A DNA stretch of 64,000 nucleotides, taken from assembly GCA_029204225.1 (NCBI GenBank), contig CM055095.1:50474841-50538840 (forward strand), read 5' to 3'. Shown here one piece after another: positions 20,370-34,493 of this stretch. The DNA is from Diphasiastrum complanatum. Lineage: Eukaryota; Streptophyta; Lycopodiopsida; Lycopodiales; Lycopodiaceae. The stretch's first letter is position 1. Every line of letters starts with the position of its first letter. A model generated the notes under the pieces. The model was not told where the DNA came from. It was given only the letters and a program-made list of their open reading frames with translations, and did no database searches. The position numbers and the translations under genes are program-made.

Positions 20370-21051
20370 TGTTAAAAATTCAGAATTCTAGCTTGACTAG
20401 TTTTGGTCATATGACTTGTAAATAGTTAGATGGTCATGATGTGGCTTGTCACACGTGCCAAATAGCATAGGATTCCATTCATAAGGATGTTCTCAAGTAG
20501 ACCTAAGTGTTAGAACCTTTGGAATGAGTCCAAATTATGCTTAGATACAAGGGAGAAAAAATAGGAGCTATTTTTGGTAATTTTTGCATTGTTGAGGGAT
20601 CTCCAAGATTCCAACCCTAACTTGGTAGGGATGAAAGATCCACCAAAATTAGCATTAGGGATAGGTTTAGGGCTACTCATACCTGCCCAAAACCGTGATG
20701 GATCATGTATATATAGGTGATGATATCTCACCAAAATCAATCAAGCAATTTCATGTTTTTTCTCTTATAATGGTGCAATTGCTCTCTATGTTCATAATTG
20801 TTTGAGTACTTGTGATTACTAATGATTATAGGATTGAATGTAGGTCTGGTGTACAGTACTCAGACTGTGGGAGGCCGTACTTTCACAGGTGTGAAGTCTT
20901 CTTCAAGGATTTGGGCCATTTAGTGAGGTTCAAGCATAGGTTTTTGATGGATTTTGATGGTTCAACTTGTGCTAATCTTATGAAATCATAATCTATTGTT
21001 TACCTCATCATTTCAAGTGTTTTAGGATCCTTATTTGCTGTAATTTTTACA
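20370..21051 (+). repeat. 5' LTR of G1
   Basis: TGTTAAAAATTC to TTTTTACA. A TATATATAGG motif near 20707 is the likely TATA box, placing the transcript start in the 20.7-kb region. Contains a short ORF in antisense that is conserved simply because the LTR is repeated four times in the window. Confidence 0.95.
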
Positions 21052-21063
21052 TGGTATCAGAGC
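21052..21063 (+). other. PBS of G1
   Basis: A perfect TGGTATCAGAGC starting at the base after the LTR. The leader 21064-21863 contains no coding of note; the equivalent in G2 is 41443-42241. Confidence 0.95.
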
Positions 21064-21863
21064 CTAAAGGCTGAAATGAGCTAAATCCTTGGTTTTCATT
21101 CAATTTGATCACAATTTTTGATCTAAATCTTGTGTAGATTGGATCTTAGCATCTAGTATTGATTCTAGAACTCAAAGTGACTCAAATACATTAGAGATTG
21201 GTGTTGTGTGACTTCATTTGCAGGTGTTTAGGTGTCTAAAACCAGAGGCAAAGTTGAATTCAATTCACGTTACCAAGATAGCAAGTTTTTGCTTGCTCCA
21301 AGCATTGATTTCTAAGCAAGTTTTGGAGGTGATTTCATAGAGGAGGCTTTCTAGCATTCAAGGAGAGGGAAGATCAGAGTTTTGGGGACTCTTCAAGGCT
21401 GTTCTAAGGTGTACTAGACACCTCCTAAAGTGATTTAGGTTCAGTCCAACCATTGCTTGACTTATGCACCAAATTAGATCAATTTTTCATCAATTTTGAT
21501 CATTTTTTGCTTGTGATTGGATAGTAGATTGTGTTGCATCCTCATTAAGTTCCATTTAGATCTTTTACAAGTGATTTTGGAAGTATATTAGGTTGCTGAA
21601 ATTCACTCTTGATCAGATCATTTGGAAGCTTTAATGTTCTTTATAGAAAGAGGGGCAATTCTACTAGTATTGTCTACTTCAATCAAGCAAGTGCATTGTT
21701 TCTAGTATTCTATGATTTGATTTTGTTAGAGATCATTCTTAGATCTTTATAGGAAGTCTATTACTGATTTTTTCAGGTCCCTAAGAAGTGGGATAAGGTA
21801 GACCTTCAATCAAATCAATAGAAGTAACCTTCATTTGTGTCAAGTCCTTGACTAGGAGACTAG

Positions 21864-22703
21864 ATGGCATCTATAAATGCATATCTTTTGGATACTAATG
21901 AAAGGCTCAACAAAACTAACTATTCCATATGGAAAGTTAGAATGGAATCTATCATGATCATGCAAGATCTGATGGAAATTGTAAATGGTAAGGAGGGTGA
22001 ACCTATTCATCCTCAAGAAAAAGCCAAATACATCAAGAGGTGCAATGTTGCACTACATTGCATAAAAATGAATGTTGCAAATGAACTCTTAAGAGAGGTA
22101 GGAGATTGCACTTCAGCTCAAGATGCTTGGGAGACTTTGCAAAAGGTCTATGAATCCAAGAACCAAACTAGAATGTTAGCTTTGAAGAATCAAATCTATA
22201 GAAGCTATCAAAAGAAAGGAGAGAGTGCACATACTTTTGTCCTAAGAGTAAAGGAATTGAACAAAGAGCTAGCCTTTATAGGTGACCCTATCAAGGATGA
22301 AGAGCTTGTTCAACTCATATTGAATGGACTAAGCTTTGAATTTGACAATTTGGTTCAGGGATATGCAATTATGGGTAAGCTACCCATACTTGAAGAACTC
22401 CAAGGCACACTCATGGCCGAGGAATCAAGAAGGAGCCAAATGCAAGAGAGGATGGATAGGCTTTCCATCCAAGGTGGATATGACCAAGCTCTCGTCACCA
22501 AAGGCAAAGGCAAGTCCAAAGGCAAAGGATCAACATTCAAGAAGTCTACAAAGCTTGAGGATCAAGAAGGACCCCCAAAGGCATCTCCATCAACCACCAA
22601 AGTCAAGAAGGACAAATCAAAGGTGAAGTGCTACTATTGTAGCAAGATGATTATGCCTCGGAATGCTTCAAGAGGAAGCAAGATCAAAGCCAAGCCAACA
22701 TGA
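21864..22703 (+). pseudogene. G1 gag, frameshifted at the zinc knuckle
   Basis: 279 residues starting MASINAYLLDTNERLNKTNY. It matches the copia capsid family: SIWKVRMES near 21-29, ALHCIKMNVANELLREVG near 63-80, LVQLILNGLSFEFDNLVQ near 148-165, then a Lys/Ser-rich linker. The knuckle begins CYYCSKM, but a 4-base deletion relative to G2 (around 22648) shifts the frame, so the His and last Cys are lost from the reading frame and the chain ends 16 residues later. The start is shared with G2 and lies two codons after a TAG. Confidence 0.9.
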
Positions 22704-24272
22704 GCAAAGAGGAGGAGGAGGAGAGTTCACATGAGGACTCTCTCATGATGTCCATATTTTCTTCAACAAGCTTCAAAGGAGAAGATCCTTGGTGGATTGA
22801 CTCGGGTGCTAGTTCACACATGACTAGTAAAAGGGAGTTTTTCTCTTCTCTCTTATCTTATGATGGACCTATAAAGTCTATCTATACAGCAAATGATGAA
22901 GCTTGTAAGATTGAAGGAGTTGGTAGCATTCCCTTTTGCTTAGGATCTTCCAAAAAGATCAACATAGAAGGTGTTTTGTACATTCCTACAATAACAAAGA
23001 ATCTACTAAGTGTTGGCCAAATGGTAGACAATGGTTTCAATGTTTGCTTCAAATGAATGTTTCATCAAGAAGAAGGGTAAGATAGTGGCTAAGGGCACTA
23101 GACTTGGCAAACTTTATAAGCTGGATGCATTTGTGGATACTAATGTTGTCATGTTGGCCGAGAAGAGCAAGATATCTACCTTTACTTTATGGCACAAAAG
23201 ACTTGGACATGTCAACTCGGGTTCCATGGAGGCTATGATCAAGGAGGAGTATGCTTTAGGCCTACCAAGGTCTATTGGGAAGGAAGACAAGGTTTGTGAA
23301 GCTTGTGCCTTATCCAAGGCACATAAGAAGGTGTTTCCTAACTCCATCACAAAGTCATCTCATCCTCTTGAACTCATACACTCGGATGTGCACATTGCTA
23401 GCACCAAATCTAATGGAGGTTCATCCATGTTTTTAACCTTCATTGATGACTACTCAAGATATTGTTGGGTGTTCTTACTTTCCTTCAAGTCTCAAGTATT
23501 TGATACTTTTGTAAAGTTCAAGTTGTTTGTGGAAAAGCATCATAATCATAGCATCAAGATTCTTAGAAGTGACAATGGTGGAGAATTCATCTCCAATGAG
23601 TTCAAGGCCTTTTGTGAGGAGGAAGGGATCAAGAAAGAGACTTCTTGTCCTTACACTCCTCAACAAAATGGAGTTGCTGAAAGAAGGAATAGAACATTAT
23701 GTGAATGTTCTAAGGCTTTAAGATTAGATGCTTGTTTGCCCAAATCCTTTTGGGGTGAGTCTCTTGTATGTGCAAACTACTTGATGAATAGGGTGTCTTG
23801 CAAAGCAATTGAAGGCAAAACTCCTTATGAGATGTTGTATGGAAAGAAACCCAATCTTAATCACTTGAAAGTTTTTGGGTGTATATGTTATGTGCATGTG
23901 CCATTGGAAACAAGAACCAAGGAGGATCCATCTTCCACAAGAGGGATCATGCTTGGATATGCAAGCTCAAGCAAGGGCTACAAAGTCTATCTCCCATCCT
24001 TGAACAAATTTGTTGTTTCAAGGGATGTCATCTTTGATGAACATCATATGCATATGCTTGAAGAAGGCTTAAGTGCTCCAACAATCAAGAAGAAGATGGC
24101 CGAGGAGCAAGATCTTGGTTTTGAGGAGGAGCTCATGGAGGAGCAAGCACCAAACCCACCTATCACACCAAGGAGATCTTCAAGGGCAAAAGTGGAGCCA
24201 TCAAGGCTCACATATCAAGGCAAAGGACAGCAAGTTGAGGGTATCTCATCCACTTCTTATGCTTTTATCTAG
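22700..24272 (+). pseudogene. G1 protease and integrase
   Basis: 22700-23056 carries the aspartic protease WWIDSGASSHMTS and its tail up to VDNGFNV, where a 5-base deletion relative to G2 shifts the frame. 23031-24272 carries LWHKRLGHVNS with the HHCC zinc site (CEAC), LIHSDVHIAS (first Asp), FIDDYSRYCW (complete here, unlike G2), LRSDNGGEF (second Asp) and QQNGVAERRNR (Glu). A one-base T insertion near 24263 ends this frame just before RT. The integrase part alone looks biochemically complete. Confidence 0.9.
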
Positions 24273-25824
24273 TTTTGAAGAACCGTCTAATGTTGAAGAT
24301 GCATTGAACTCCAAAGAATGGTATAAAGCTATGTTGGATGAGTATGATGCCTTGATTGAGAATGAAACTTGGTTGCTTGTTGAGAGACCTCAAAGGAATG
24401 TAATAGGATGCAAGTGGGTCTTCAAGCTTAAGTTGAATGCAAATGGGAGTGTTAACAAACATAAAGCAAGATTAGTTGCAAAAGGTTATGCTCAAGAGAG
24501 AGGGATAGACTATGAGGAAACTTTTGCACCCATGGCCAAGATGGTCACAATAAGACTAATCATTGCACTTGCATCACATTTTGGATGGATTCTATGTCAA
24601 ATGGATGTCTCTAATGCTTTCTTGAATGGTTTTTTGGAAGAGGATATCTATATGGAGCAGCCACAAGGGTTCATCAAGCATGAAATGGAGAACAAAGTAT
24701 GCCATCTCCAAAGAAGCATCTATGGCTTGAAGCAAGCCTCGAGATCTTGGAATTCAAGACTACATTGCTATCTTATTTCACTATCTTTTGTTCAAAGTGA
24801 ATATGATCCTACTCTTTACATTAAGTTTGATGATGTTGGTATTGTACTTTTACTCATTTATGTAGATGACATCATCATTAGTGGAAATAGTGTTGATGGT
24901 ATTGAAAAAATCAAGATACATCTATCCTTAGAGTTCAAGATGGTAGATCTAGGGTGTCTTCACTTCATCTTAGGCATAGAAGTACTTAGAGGGTCTGATT
25001 TTATCTTTATAATTCAAGTAAACTATGCTCAAAGTCTTTTGAAGAAGTTTAAGATGGAAGTATGCAAAAGTGTTGACACACCAATGGAGCAAGATGTAAA
25101 AGTGCCAAATGAAGATGATGAAAGATCCTTCATGGACATCACTTTGTTTAGGCAACTTATAGGTTCCTTAATGTGGATCACTATAACTAGACCAGATCTT
25201 AGCTTTAGTGTATGTAGGTTGAGCCAATCCATGCAAAAGCCATTGAATATCCATTGAAAAAAGGCTAAGAGGATTCTAAGATACATCTCAGGTACATTGG
25301 ATTTTGGGATTCTATATAGAGGAGATGTGATTAACCTTCATGCATTTAGTGATTCAGATTTTGCAGGGGACAAGAGGGATAGGAAATCAACAAGTGCCTA
25401 TTCAACTTTCATAGGAGAAGGTGTGGTTTCATGGCTTTCAAAAAAGCAAGAAACTATATCTCTATCTTCAACCGAGGCCGAGTACAAAGCTTTGACAACC
25501 ACTACAAAGGAGGTACTTTGGATCAAGAGATTATTGGTGGAACTAAAGATCATGGATTCAGAGGAGGCACCAATCATCTACAATGACAATATATCAGCCC
25601 AACACCTTGCATCTAACCCAATCCTCCATGCAAGATCTAAGCACATTGAGATATGCCATCACTTTGTGAGAGAAATGGTGCAAGCCAAGGAGATTGCTTT
25701 GGAGCATGTTCCAAGCAATGAATGTGTAGCTGATCTACTTACTAAACCACTTCAAAAGACACCTTTTATGAAGTTCAGATCATCACTTGGAGTGATTAGT
25801 AAAGCAATGATTGAACCAAGCTAG
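24250..25824 (+). pseudogene. G1 RT and RNase H
   Basis: RT shows KWVFKLKLNANGS, LVAKGYAQERGIDYEET, CQMDVSNAFLNG (first catalytic Asp), YGLKQASRSWN and LIYVDDIIISGN (intact YVDD). TRPDLSFSVCRLSQSM leads to a TGA at 25255-25257 in place of a conserved Trp (G2 has TGG), then RNase H: SDSDFAGDKRDRKST, SSTEAEYKAL, YNDNISAQHLA, HARSKHIEI and ADLLTKPLQKTP, ending at 25824. The stop splits RT from RNase H; otherwise the domain is well kept. Confidence 0.9.
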
Positions 25825-25826
25825 AT

Positions 25827-26520
25827 AGTGAGGAGGAGTGTTAAAAATTCAGAATTCTAGCTTGACTAGTTTTGGTCATATGACTTGTAAATAGTTAGAT
25901 GGTCATGATGTGGCTTGTCACACGTGCCAAATAGCATAGGATTCCATTCATAAGGATGTTCTCAAGTAGACCTAAGTGTTAGAACCTTTGGAATGAGTCC
26001 AAATTATGCTTAGATACAAGGGAGAAAAAATAGGAGCTATTTTTGGTAATTTTTGCATTGTTGAGGGATCTCCAAGATTCCAACCCTAACTTGGTAGGGA
26101 TGAAAGATCCACCAAAATTAGCATTAGGGATAGGTTTAGGGCTACTCATACCTGCCCAAAACCGTGATGGATCATGTATATATAGGTGATGATATCTCAC
26201 CAAAATCAATCAAGCAATTTCATGTTTTTTCTCTCATAATGGTGCAATTGCTCTCTATGTTCATAATTGTTTGAGTACTTGTGATTACTAATGATTATAG
26301 GATTGAATGTAGGTCTGGTGTACAGTACTCAGACTATGGGAGGCCGTACTTTCACACGTGTAAAGTCTTCTTCAAGGATTTGGGCCATTTAGTGAGGTTC
26401 AAGCATAGATTTTTGATGGATTTTGATGGTTCAACTTGTGCTAATCTTATGAAATCATAATCTATTGTTTACCTCATCATTTCAAGTGTTTTAGGATCCT
26501 TATTTGCTGTAATTTTTACA
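25827..26520 (+). repeat. PPT and 3' LTR of G1
   Basis: AGTGAGGAGGAG (25827-25838) is the polypurine tract that primes plus-strand DNA; the LTR is 25839-26520. Differences from the 5' LTR that I can see: one in TCTCTCATAA, one in CAGACTATGG, two in TTTCACACGTGTAAAG, and one in AAGCATAGATTT. Confidence 0.95.
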
Positions 26521-26565
26521 TGTGATCTGCATACTGCACTAGATTCTATCGAAATTTCAACTTGA

Positions 26566-27117
26566 AGGACGTCAACTCTTGAGCTATACAAATCTTGAGC
26601 TATGGTAGGCGTAGTGCTAGCCTAGAAAATCACAACTATAATAGATGGATGGCATGTTAGAATACCTAAATAATCTTATTTCTTAATGAGGACTTGTCAA
26701 GTATGTAGATGCATTTTAGTTCCAGCAGTTTGCAAAAGTACAAAGGAAAGAAAACAGTTTGCAGAATTTATACAAAAGAATCAAAATAGTCTACAAAATT
26801 GTAAGGCTTTTTACTTAGTCTAGGTTGAAACTAATTTCATCATTGAGAATTGAGATTTATTTTGAACTTGACTTGGATTGATGGGTCGAATCGAATCAAA
26901 TCAGAGTCTCTTTAGATCCTTCAAGTCACAATTTCGACTTATGTCTATTTCGATCTAGCACTTATTTCGATCTAGCACTTATTTCGACCTAGTGTCTATT
27001 TTTATCCATCAAATATTTTTGACCCTATGTTTATTTCAATCCAAGTTGCAATCTTATTTTGACCTTGAAAATTGAACTTCATTTTGACCCTAATCACGAC
27101 AACGTCTATAAATTCAT
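26566..27117. other. Spacer with 17-bp tandem repeat
   Basis: No coding recognised. TATTTCGATCTAGCACT occurs at 26946 and 26963, with a diverged third copy at 26980; looser ATTTCGA or TTTTGACC units continue to about 27090. Confidence 0.6.
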
Positions 27118-28000
27118 GTGAGAGCTAGCCCCACTATCAATCCACCAAGAATCACTTGTGTTGCTCTTGAATAATGGTGATGTGTTGGATACCATCAAGG
27201 ATTATTCTTCTTCGTCCTCCTCCTCCTCTCGATGTGCAATGTTGTTTTGTTTGTTCTCTTGTGCCTTCCTCTTCTTGAGACATTCTGATGCAAAATGCCC
27301 TTTCTTGCCACAAAAAAAGCATTTGTACTTTGATTTGTCCTTCTTGCCTTTTGAGCTTGATGCTTCATCCTCTTCTTTAGCCTCCTTTGGATGTTTCTTC
27401 ATCGGTCTTCTTTTTTCCTTTGAATGAGAAATTGGCTTTCTCAAGCCACTAGTATGAAGGTTTTCAATAGTTGGCAAAGTGTCTTGGATGGCAAAATTTT
27501 GGGCCAAGTTTGTGACATCATCTCCTAGATCATTGAGGACCACTTGAACAAGCTCACTATCTTTAATCTTCTCACCAATAGTGGCTAACTCTTTGTTGAG
27601 AGATTTAATTCTTAGCACATAGTCTTGTGCATTTTCCTCACTTCTTCTCATGCTTTGCAAGTTTTGATTTCTAATCATGAGAACTCTAGAAGTGTTATTG
27701 GACTCATAAATTGTTTTCAAAGAATCTCATGCCTCTTTAGCACTAGCACAAGAAGATACTTCTTTCAAAAAATCATTTCTAACATTCATCTTAATACAAT
27801 GAAGTGCTAGTCTAGATTTTTCCTGTACTAATAAACTCTTGTGCACCAAGAGGTTCATCTTTTCTTTCAATCAAGAATTTATAAAGGTCTTGGAGCACCA
27901 TTAGTGACTCCATCCTAACCTTCCAAATGGAATAATTTGTAGACTAGAGTCTTTCACTAGATTCTAGAAGGAAAGCACCAATTGATCCCGTCTTACTAGT
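27118..28000 (-). pseudogene. Copia K gag and protease start
   Basis: On the minus strand, from about 27990 down: NYSIWKVRMESLMVLQDLY, then after stops and shifts a clean 172-residue frame (27720-27202) with SRVLMIRNQNLQSM, DYVLRIKSLNKELATIG and LVQVVLNDLGDDVTNLAQNFAI. A Lys-rich linker leads to an intact zinc knuckle CFFCGKKGHFASEC (CX2CX4HX4C). An acidic stretch (EEEEDEEE) ends the frame, and after a stop SDSWWIDSGASSHM gives the protease active site at 27160-27120. The rest of pol is absent. Closest in the window to copia I. Confidence 0.8.
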
Positions 28001-28341
28001 GAATTCTACTCGCAAACAATTGGTTTGATTAATTCTAGAAACTCAAAAAGGTCTCTTGTAGTGATTCTCTCAAATTTGGTTTCTAGCCCAACAAATGGAA
28101 TTCTAACCTCGGTTCTAGCACTTCCTCACAAAGATGAATTGAAGATTAGATGAGATCCAATCAATCTACTATCAAATCAAGTCAATTTCAACAATTTTTG
28201 GACAATGTAAACACGTGTGGAACCCACTTATGTACATAATTTACAATATTTGACATAGCTAGATCTGCCAACATAGGCCATTTTTCACATAATCAATAAC
28301 TCTTGAGGATTGAAAAAATCCACTTAAGGTTCTTTATTCTT

Positions 28342-29399
<1,058 letters not shown>

Positions 29400-30690
29400 G
29401 GATGGCATAAATCCTTTTGGTGTTCGAGCCTCGACATAGTCCACTTGGCCAATTGTTCTTGCTAATAATTTCTTCACACTATATACCATGGCTAGCACTT
29501 CTCGCTCGGTGGTGGTATAGGCTCATTTCCGCAGGAATCAACTACCTACTGGCAGAGTAGATCAGGTAATCCTTCTTGTACTCCCCAGGCTGTGTCAGAA
29601 CACTCCCTATGGCATAGTTAGAGACATCTGTATGGACGTGAAATTCCGGGGTCCAGATAGGGGGTCGAAGGATCGGTGCAGTAACTAAGGCCTTCTTGAG
29701 TAGGTGGAAAGCCTCAGTGGCTTCAGTTGTCCATTCTAGTTGGATGGTCATCTGGTAGATCAAACGGGCCAGCTTAGCAAAATTCAAGACAAACCTCCGA
29801 TAATAATTGCAATGCCCCATAAAGATGTATACTTCACATACAATTCCTAGCTCAGGAAAAACAAGTATTATGCGGATCTTGTCAATGTCTATGGCGATAC
29901 CATGCCTCGAAACTACATGGCCTATCACTATGTCGTGCATGACCAGAAATTGGCATTTGGCCGGGTTTAGGGATAACCAACACTGGATGAATACTTTCTC
30001 TAAGCAGGCTTGAATATGTTGGGCTCTAGAGGAGTGCACACACAAGTTGTCCTGAAAAATTTCAAGAAACTTCCAAAGAAAATCCTCAAAGGCATAACTC
30101 ATCACTCGTTGGAAAGTGTTGGGAGTGTTGCACAATCCAAATGGCATCACTTTGTAGGCATTCGTTCTCCACTCAGTGGAGAATGTAGTTTTGTGTTGAT
30201 CTTCTGGGGATATCTGCACCTGGTTATAGCCACTAAACCCATCTAGAAAACTATAGGCTTCTGCTCTGACTATTCTCTCTAATACATTTTTCGTGAATGG
30301 TAAAGGGGAATGGTCCTTGTTGGTCACGGCGTTTAGCTTCTTGTAGTCCACACAGATTCTAAATTTCTCGTTTCTCCTAGGTACTACCACGATAGGCGAT
30401 ATCCAATCAATGTGTTCCATCTCATAGATGAATCCTACATCTAGAAACTTCTTTAGTTCTTCTTGGATCAGCTGGGCGTAGTGCGGATTGGACCTATAAG
30501 GCCTACTAATTGCGGGTTTTGCACCATCAGCCAGTGGAATGGTGCGAACCACTACATCTAGCAATATGCCCTTTAGCTCAGCGTAATTCCAAGGTGAGAC
30601 AGTCACGATATTTGCGAAGAAGTGCCTTGAGATCCTCGAGTTCCTCTCCCTCTACATCTTCTCCTACTAATACCATATGACCCCGCCAGA
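29400..30690 (-). pseudogene. Ty3/gypsy RT and RNase H fragment
   Basis: A 354-residue frame (30606-29542) holds the gypsy RT: SRPYRSNPHYAQLIQEELKK, WISPIVVVPRRNEKFRICVDYKKLN, SFLDGFSGYNQVQISPEDQHKT with the first Asp region (normally DL.SGYHQI), then VMPFGLCNTPNTFQRVM. The YxDD box is FQDN (in EIFQDNLCVHS), so one catalytic Asp is replaced by Asn. RNase H starts at WTPEFHVHTDVSNYAIGSVL and continues past a stop to AEMSLYHHREREVLAMVYSVKK. The upstream part (30690-30607) is a frame-broken link region. No integrase or LTR was found nearby. Confidence 0.85.
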
Positions 30691-31094
30691 AAATAAAAAA
30701 ATTCAAATCTACAAATAATGGCACAAGTAATTTGGTTAACTCGTCGAGCCTCAAGATCAAAGATCTGAGATTTTGAAGGGTATTGTGAAAGTGGTGAGAA
30801 AAAAACGGAGGGAAACTCCTAATTTTCAAATAGGTGAGTAATCAGGATGGCGAGTAATCAGATGAAATCTATTTAAGAATCTTATGATCACTCCATGTTT
30901 GTGGATCTAACACCTATTTTGGTTGTATGTAGATTTTGTGGATTAGTTTTAGAAACTAAATGAAATGAGTGCTTGTGCTAATGATGGTTCTTGATTGTGA
31001 TAGCATGATCAAGCATTCATCATCTGCAAAAGATAATCACATACACACAAAAGAGGAGGTCCTTAGACAATGAAAATTAGGAAATGGAGGAGAT

Positions 31095-31196
<102 letters not shown>

Positions 31197-31654
31197 GGAT
31201 GGTTCTTCACTTTAAGACACATCTCTATGTTATGCTCCATTCGGGCAACGACAAACTATCGACACTTCAAAATAAAGGTCCTACACAAACACCACTCCTA
31301 ACCTGCACTTTATCATTGCAGAAATAACCTCTATTCCTTCCCCCTCAAGCCAATATGCCACCTTCCAAGAAGCTCCACCGCATACCACTATATATGATGC
31401 AATTTTGACAAAATTGCTCACAACATTTTGTGAAGAGAGTTCATCACTTTGCTCCTCTTGTGATAGCGCCCTAGCAAGCCTCCATCCTTTGGATTCGATC
31501 ATACTGTTCATCCTTTTTTATGACAATGTTATAAGCTCTTTCTTTGCTTTATGCACTTTGGTTTATGGTTCTTATCAACTATGGTTGATGTTTATGCTCA
31601 TAGCTTCACATAGTGTGTGAATGTATGATGAAATACATGTTTGATAGCTCGTTG

Positions 31655-31850
31655 TCCAGCGATGGATCACATATCATCTTTTTTTTGTACAAAATGGATC
31701 TTTATGCTTAATAAGCAGCGATGAACTACATAACACTTTTTGCTATATGTAGTGTGAGGTTTTATGCTTTTCGAGTAGCGATGGACTACATATCATCTTA
31801 TGGTTTACGCTTTACAAGTTTTTATGCTTGCTAGGTAGCAATGGAACACT
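31655..31850. repeat. Degenerate ~60-bp tandem repeat
   Basis: Units start with a variant of AGCGATGGACTACATATC near 31657, 31716 and 31779, with a weaker one at 31838; each contains TTTTATGCTT. The flanks (31195-31654, 31851-32580) have no recognised coding or domain. Confidence 0.65.
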
Positions 31851-32763
31851 AATAAATGTTATGATGATGATTGCATGTGGGCTTAAAAACATCTTTTGAT
31901 GAATAAACTTTGGTTTTCTTACATCATGTCCAATGATGGACTGCTGTAGGAGACTTATAAGCCTTTCTGGAATGTCATAACAAATTTGCTTAGAATGACA
32001 TAAAATGTACCACTATTGTATGGAAAATGACCTACCACTTTCATAAAAGACTATTGATTCTCTTCCACTAAACCAATGTGTTTTCTCAAATGCTATGCAT
32101 ATCTCATAATGAAGTAGTAGCATATGTGCACTAAAATATGATCATCTACTTTTTGTGGCTATGTAGCATCAATTGTTGCTACAAAATGGTGCGCCTATCT
32201 AGTGCGGATGTGCGCTGCACAATGCATTAGATTATTGGATCTAGATACGCCAATACGAATCACAGACTATGCAACAATCAATCATACAATAACAGATGCA
32301 GCGCAAAAACCACAGTTGGAAGAACAAAATGCCTCTTGTATTTTGTTTTCTCATAGTGAGTTAGTAGTGCATCGTGACATGGCGGCCTAATGCTCCTCTT
32401 ACAATTCTGTCTATATTTTGTATCTTACTTTTGCATACATTCTATTGATTTCGGGTCTATACTTATGTCCCACCAGATGGGATTAAAAGATAGTTTAACT
32501 AAACATTACAAGAATTACTATAAACTACCGATTAACTATGTGTCTCCTCTTGTACCGTTCCTTTACGGCTAAGCGTGACAGTTTGAAGTTTCATGTCCGT
32601 CGACAAGCTAAGACCCGATAATTCGAATCGCTCAACGGTTCGCTCATCTTTGGCTAGTCTCAACTCATGTAGGCATTTGATGGTTCAGTGTCAATGTTGT
32701 GTCGATTTGTTGGCTGTTCGAGGAATGCTGGAGAAGGGTTGTGTGAGTTTACCATCTCTAACA

Positions 32764-33031
32764 CTCCCTCTTGAATGACATAACCTTTCTCTTCATCCAA
32801 TTTCGATTGATCTTCTATTTTTTGTAAATAGTGGCTTGTCCAGCGGCTTGGTTAGTAGGTCTGCAATCATATCTTCCGATCTCACGAACTCGATATTGAG
32901 TCTCCCTTCGAGATTAGATCTTGAACATATGGTATTTCAGAGGTATATGCTTGGTTTTTTAATAAAAAACCGGATCTTGGGCTAAATAAATAGCACTCTG
33001 AGAATCCATTTGTTGGATACAGAAGTTATCA
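32764..33031 (-). pseudogene. Copia A RNase H C-terminus and PPT
   Basis: The minus strand reads MDSQSAIYLAQDPVF, then with a shift EFVRSEDMIADLLTKPLDKPLFT, the conserved RNase H end of copia pol. A purine tract AAGAGGGAG (32772-32764) is followed by TGTTAGAG at 32763, a plausible 3' LTR start that continues toward lower coordinates with no clear end. The RNase H is cut at 33031 immediately next to a PBS, so the rest of the element is deleted. Confidence 0.75.
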
Positions 33032-33043
33032 GCTCTAATACCA
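33032..33043 (-). other. PBS-like site next to LTR B
   Basis: The plus strand reads GCTCTAATACCA; the minus strand TGGTATTAGAGC differs from the standard PBS by one base. It lies at the end of LTR B, showing that this LTR was once followed by a 5' internal region. Confidence 0.75.

Positions 33044-34493
<1,450 letters not shown>

Larger units (their letters stand above)
20370..26520 (+). mobile_element. Ty1/copia element G1, near full length, TSD TGTGA
   Basis: 6,151 bp. It has two 682-bp LTRs (20370-21051 and 25839-26520) with about five differences seen by eye, a PBS directly after the 5' LTR, an ~800-bp leader, gag-pol, and a PPT (AGTGAGGAGGAG) before the 3' LTR. Both sides carry TGTGA (20365-20369, 26521-26525). 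It inserted into the 3' repeat of element H. Very similar to G2 (40750-47121). Gag-pol is broken by at least three frameshifts and one stop, so it is recent but not autonomous. Confidence 0.95.
19628..26563 (+). mobile_element. Element H, short LTR element split by copia G1
   Basis: A repeated segment (19628-19881, then 20156-20369 continuing at 26521-26563) flanks a PBS (TGGTATCAGAGC, 19882-19893) and only about 260 bases of internal sequence. It includes CAGGGGCATGTC, TTAGCCCATGTTGGGCC and a TATATGTACAG region. The second copy is interrupted exactly by G1: bases before 20370 and after 26520 join to the same order as in the first copy (GTGATGTGA then TCTGCATACTGCAC). The internal region has no intact ORF, and the 3' copy lacks its U3. 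It is a deleted or TRIM-like non-autonomous element. Confidence 0.75.

Noticed and set aside
20510-20740. 76-codon minus-strand ORF found identically four times (also 25979, 40889, 46580)
   Set aside because: It lies inside the G-family LTR, antisense, and is conserved because the LTR copies are nearly identical, not because it is a gene.
23475-23666. Antisense ORFs over integrase of G1 and G2 (also 43856)
   Set aside because: Shadows of well-defined pol coding on the plus strand.
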